A stretch of DNA of 64,000 bases. Source: Malurus cyaneus samueli (Eukaryota > Chordata > Aves > Passeriformes > Maluridae). Within the stretch, counting starts at the first letter, position 1; the number at the start of each line of letters is the position of its first letter. Shown here one piece after another: positions 60,375 to 64,000 of the stretch. The stretch lies in assembly GCA_009741485.1 (NCBI GenBank), contig CM019214.1, forward strand, positions 52,531,310-52,595,309, given 5' to 3'. A program made the translations under genes and the position numbers. Below the pieces are notes generated by a model. The model was given only the letters and a program-made list of their open reading frames with translations, searched no databases and was not told the origin of the DNA.

Positions 60375-60951
60375 TTTCATGGCTTAACCCTGGCTGACAA
60401 CTAAGTACCACACAGCCACTTGCTCACTTCCCTCCTGCCCTGCTAGGGAGGAGAAACAGGAAAAAACAGTAAAACTCATGCATTGAGATAAGAACAGTTT
60501 AATATCTGAAACAATTTAAAACATAATAATAATTATAATGGTTACAACAACAATAATAATAGTAATGAAAAGGAGAGAGAGAAACCAGTGATGTGCGATG
60601 GAATTTCTCACCACCTGCTGACCGACAGCCAGACTGTCCCCGAGCAATGATCGATGGCTCCTGGCCAACTCATCCAGTTCATACACTGGGTTTGATGTTC
60701 TAGAGTATGGAATATCCCTTTGCACTGTTTGGGTCAGCTGTCCTGACTGTGCTCCCTCCTGGCTTCTTGTGCACCTGCTCATTGGCAAAACATGAGACAC
60801 TGAAAGGTCCTTGACTTTGGTTAAACACCACTCAGCCACTCAAACATTAGTGTGCTATCAACATTATTCTCATATGGAATTCCAACTGCACTGAACCAGC
60901 TACCAAGAAGAAAATTAACTCCATCCCAGCTGAAGCCAGGGCGGTGTGCCA
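60375..60951 (-). mobile_element. Solo ERVL-like LTR (copy 5), minus strand, distinct subfamily
   Basis: Read on the minus strand it starts near 60951 (TGGCACACCGCCCTGG...). It shows the family blocks 'gggatggagttaattttctt', 'gagaataatgttgatagcac', 'gggatattccatactctag' and the polyadenylation signal ATTAAA (plus-strand 60498-60503), ending '...cagggttaagccatga'. It carries an ATT/AAT-rich stretch (plus 60522-60565) that copies 1-4 lack, so it belongs to a sister subfamily. CTATA occurs at 60368-60372 and at 60952-60956, close to both edges, a possible 5-bp target-site duplication. The TATA position has decayed. The 107-codon minus frame at 60516-60839 is an artefact of this LTR. Confidence 0.88.
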
Positions 60952-63900
60952 CTATACTGTGGCATGGATTACCTTTTCTTGTTTGTCATATCTCTATTTA
61001 CTGTTCTATCTTTTTTTCCTTGTGATTTTTACCCATCTGCAGGAATTTAAGGTTTTCCTTTGATGTGTCACCCCTCTTTTGCTAAGTTTCTTGATTTTTC
61101 TGTCTTTAGGTAGAAATGAGAGCGGAAAGGAGACCAACAAGTGAGGAAGTCATTTGAATGAGAACCATTCCTAGTCTTAGCAGACCAGTCACAAAATGTC
61201 CAGGACAAAGACCTGATTCCCAATGTATTATAAGCATGTTACTAAACTGGATGATAAACTTCAGTATGTCCTGGTAGAACTTGCAAAATCTGTGCCTTCA
61301 GATGTAGAGTCTAAAGGGAAGGTCAGTCATGGGAAACAGAAGAGATATAGACTCTCCCACAGATAATGGCCAAATATGCTTTGCCCAAGCGCTTTGAAAA
61401 CCTAAAAACGTTTAAATATAAGTAGAATAATAAATCGTGTGTTGCGTGCTTGCCTCTTGGTTTAACTGTTTAATATATGTCACTAGAAGTATTGAGAACA
61501 GCGCTTGTCCTCAGGACCAGTTGAAATGGAAAGTTCCTTTTGGCTGCCTTACTGCTACACATTTGTAAGAAAATTACGTGTTAAGTGACTAATGTAGTAG
61601 TCCTTAGTAATTATAAGATTACAGGAAAAAGAAATCCCACAGGGAATAATGTGGCTAGTGCAGCAACAGGTATATGCACATACCTCAGGGTTCAGTAAAT
61701 CCAACGTGATGATTCATGTGCAGAAATTTCCTGGTGTTTGAACTTAAGAGCTGAGAAATGTCACTGAGCTATCAACTTAACTGAACCCTGGGACTCCGCA
61801 TTTAATAAACAACATAAAGCCTGAAAGATATTAATGTAATTCACAGTTGCTCAAAAAAACTGTTTTAAGTGACTTATAGTTACTAAAAAGATGTCTTATA
61901 GATAACTCAGTGTGGTTTTAAGCAGTTGCATCCTAGTCTGATTTTTTTTTCTTGTGATCACAGCACCATTCCTTCAGTTTCCTAGCTAGAGTTCCAAAGC
62001 TTTCACTGACAACACGATTGTTCTAAATATATCCCTGGCGTTCTGCTCTGAGTCTGGAATTTGAATTTAAAATTGACCTGCTTTATCCATTTGAGAAGTC
62101 TCAATAAAGTGATTTTGTGAAAATAGTCTTGAGTGAAAATAAGGAAATGGGAACAAATGGAAAAATAATCTGATCCCATTTTTGGTTTGGGGATACCCAA
62201 GATTATTGCTTTCAGATTAACATGTTTGAACTGCTAGGGCTTTTTTCCTAACAAGCCAATTTAGTTTTCAAAAGAGTTCAGGTGTTCCCTGCCTTGTAAA
62301 TGTTGAAGGATTTACAGTTTCTCATGTACCTTACATCATTTCTGGTATAAGACTGGTCTTGAATAGAAGAATTTTTCCAGTCATGTGCTTCTATGGTACG
62401 ACTTTTCAATGCTATATACATCCTTGTGTTTGCTTCTTCATCCTGTGTGACAATCCAGTAAACATTATTCCTTATGTTATATTGAAGAGGGCTTGAAATT
62501 TCCAAGTGTCAGTCCAGTTTCAGCCCAGGGCCCAGTTTCAAATCTTTCTGACATACATAGATGTGAATGTCGAGACAAACTCTTCCTTTTAACCTATACA
62601 ATATTTTCAAAGCAATAATATATTATAAAACATTCCTAATATGCATTTTTGAGGGTTTCTAATACTTTTATTATTGTTGTCCTTTGAGTTTTTGCCACTT
62701 TGTTCACATGCTTCAGTGCTGGTGGTTAAAAAGTACTGCATAAACTTTCTTCTTCTTCAGGGCGATTGAAGATTAAGTCCAGGTAATACTTCTTCAGCTG
62801 TGTTTTTCTTCATGTAATGCTTAGCTGGCTTAGACAATTATTTTTATTTGTATTTATATATATAAATCTGCATTTTGGGTAAGGGGAAAACTGGTAGAAC
62901 ACTGTTAAATAATAATTACTGCAATTTTGAAAGGGACAAGTTACTCATTAACACTCTTTTATTTCAATGTGTACCTATTTGTACTTAGTCTAATACCAGT
63001 CAAATTACCGTGGCCGAAGTTGCTGGCTTTTCTTTGTTGATCTCCCCACCTAAAAGAAGCAATTATCTTAACTGAAGAACTTCTATGTGGTTCAGTATTA
63101 AACTGTAAGCTTTTACTTTGCACGATTTTTTTTGTGCATGCTAAAGGAATTTTAAAGAAAACATTTAAAAGAATAGACAACAGCATTTATCTGAGGCGGA
63201 ATTAAAGTCTAAACATTAGCACAATAAATAGTATAAAAATGAAAGTGGGTTAAGGGTGCATAGAGGTACTTTTGACTATCAAACTCTGGTGTTTGTGACA
63301 GCTGGCACAAAAAATTAATTGGTTTCATTTTTTAAAAATATGGGGGTTTTTTGATTGCTTTCCTTTACCATGCCTCTACAATTCAGAATGGAAAAACTTG
63401 CCTTGAAAAAGACCATGACAAAGCAAATGAATTTGATGAGTTGTGATTTTAAAATTATTTTTCTTTTTTAAATATGTGAGTTTTGTTTTCCTTCATTTGC
63501 TCTGTATACCAAAACTAAACCTGGCAAGCATAAGTTGTGACACTATTTGACCTGTAAAACAATTTGATATAGAGAAATAAACACCTCCATTGTAGCATGG
63601 AGAAGAAGGCCTTGTCCCCAATACAAAGCTAGTGCCTGTCCTGTGCTTTCTATCATTAATGAGCTCTTTATAATAGAAAAGCACAGGACGAGAATTGCGC
63701 TGTGAAGTTTTGCGGGTTTGGCGCTTGCGTGTATGTGTGTATGTCCCAAAATAATGAAGTCTCAAAATAAATGCTGACAACTTAAAAAATGATAGATTTC
63801 CATTACAGAGTAATAACAGTCTCATATCTTGACTGTGAAAGAAGCTTAATGACAAAAAAAAATTTTTTTTGCTGTTATTACTGATTTAAGTCCTATTTAT

Positions 63901-64000
63901 GGAGAAATTGTGTCGGTAACAGCTAGTTGCTTCAGGCAAACAAAGAAGTCTAACATCACCTGGCTGCAGTAAATTGCAAGTTTTACTGCAGAAGTACTAA
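60952..64000. other. Unique AT-rich DNA with a CpG-containing cluster, no gene recognised
   Basis: No transposon or exon recognised. At 63660-63780 a compact, high-complexity stretch holds five CpGs in 41 bases (63689-63729) within otherwise AT-rich sequence; see findings. The minus frames at 63493-63855 that cross it show no known motif. Confidence 0.5.

Noticed and set aside
60516..60839. 107-codon minus-strand ORF
   Set aside because: It falls inside LTR copy 5, and its C-terminal Ile/Val run is the AAT repeat translated.
1..64000. CRISPR arrays, operons, bacterial genes or tRNA/rRNA genes
   Set aside because: No regularly spaced repeats, no ribosome-binding-site-linked gene series and no tRNA or rRNA core motifs seen. 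The repeats mark the DNA as avian nuclear.

Overview
The window looks like a piece of a bird nuclear chromosome, either an intron or an intergenic gene desert. The host type is read from its repeats: the recognisable transposon content is CR1 (chicken repeat 1) LINEs, plus a family of ERVL-like endogenous retrovirus LTRs that I know from avian genomes. There are no Alu, L1 or B-type elements. The unique DNA is AT-rich. I would guess a neoavian, perhaps passerine, bird, but the species cannot be fixed from this alone. I found no intact protein-coding gene, no tRNA, rRNA or snRNA gene, no CRISPR and nothing bacterial. Nearly all open frames are chance ORFs or lie inside repeats.

Layout. 1-8.6 kb: mostly unique DNA with a (GGAA)17 microsatellite at 1.8 kb, a small tandem duplication at 4.9 kb and a GC-richer block at 6.8-7.4 kb. 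8.6 kb: a short CR1 3' tail. 14.3-14.9 kb: a minus-strand CR1. 18.0-20.0 kb: a solo LTR followed by a plus-strand CR1 3' half carrying a broken reverse transcriptase (RT) end. 20-31.5 kb: unique AT-rich DNA with several stretches that look like candidate conserved non-coding elements. 31.5 kb: a long GGGAA/GGAA polypurine tract. 32-34.7 kb: a nest with an ancient CR1/L3-like LINE (minus), a solo LTR inside it, and a short CR1 inside the LTR. 38.0-38.6 kb: another solo LTR. 41.9-42.6 kb: two CR1 3' ends in opposite orientation. 44.5 kb: a possible MIR-type SINE remnant. 45.0-46.9 kb: a minus-strand CR1 interrupted by a solo LTR. 47.7-49.0 kb: the best-preserved CR1, minus strand, with recognisable RT motifs. 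49-60.4 kb: unique DNA with a 39-nt T run. 60.4-60.95 kb: the fifth LTR, reversed. 61-64 kb: unique DNA with a CpG-containing cluster near the right end.

The five LTR copies share TATA-like and ATTAAA polyadenylation blocks where these have not decayed, and no retroviral internal region lies beside any of them. They are therefore best read as solo LTRs left by recombination. The insertions give a relative chronology: L3-like LINE first, then the LTR family, then a younger CR1 inside one LTR.

I did not find a convincing new biological system. The most testable non-repeat signal is a 222-nt open stretch on the minus strand at 43324-43545. It is bounded by a good splice acceptor and donor, is phase 0 at both ends, and could be a real exon of an unrecognised gene. 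Several sequences with retained CpGs could be regulatory elements, but only alignment can decide.
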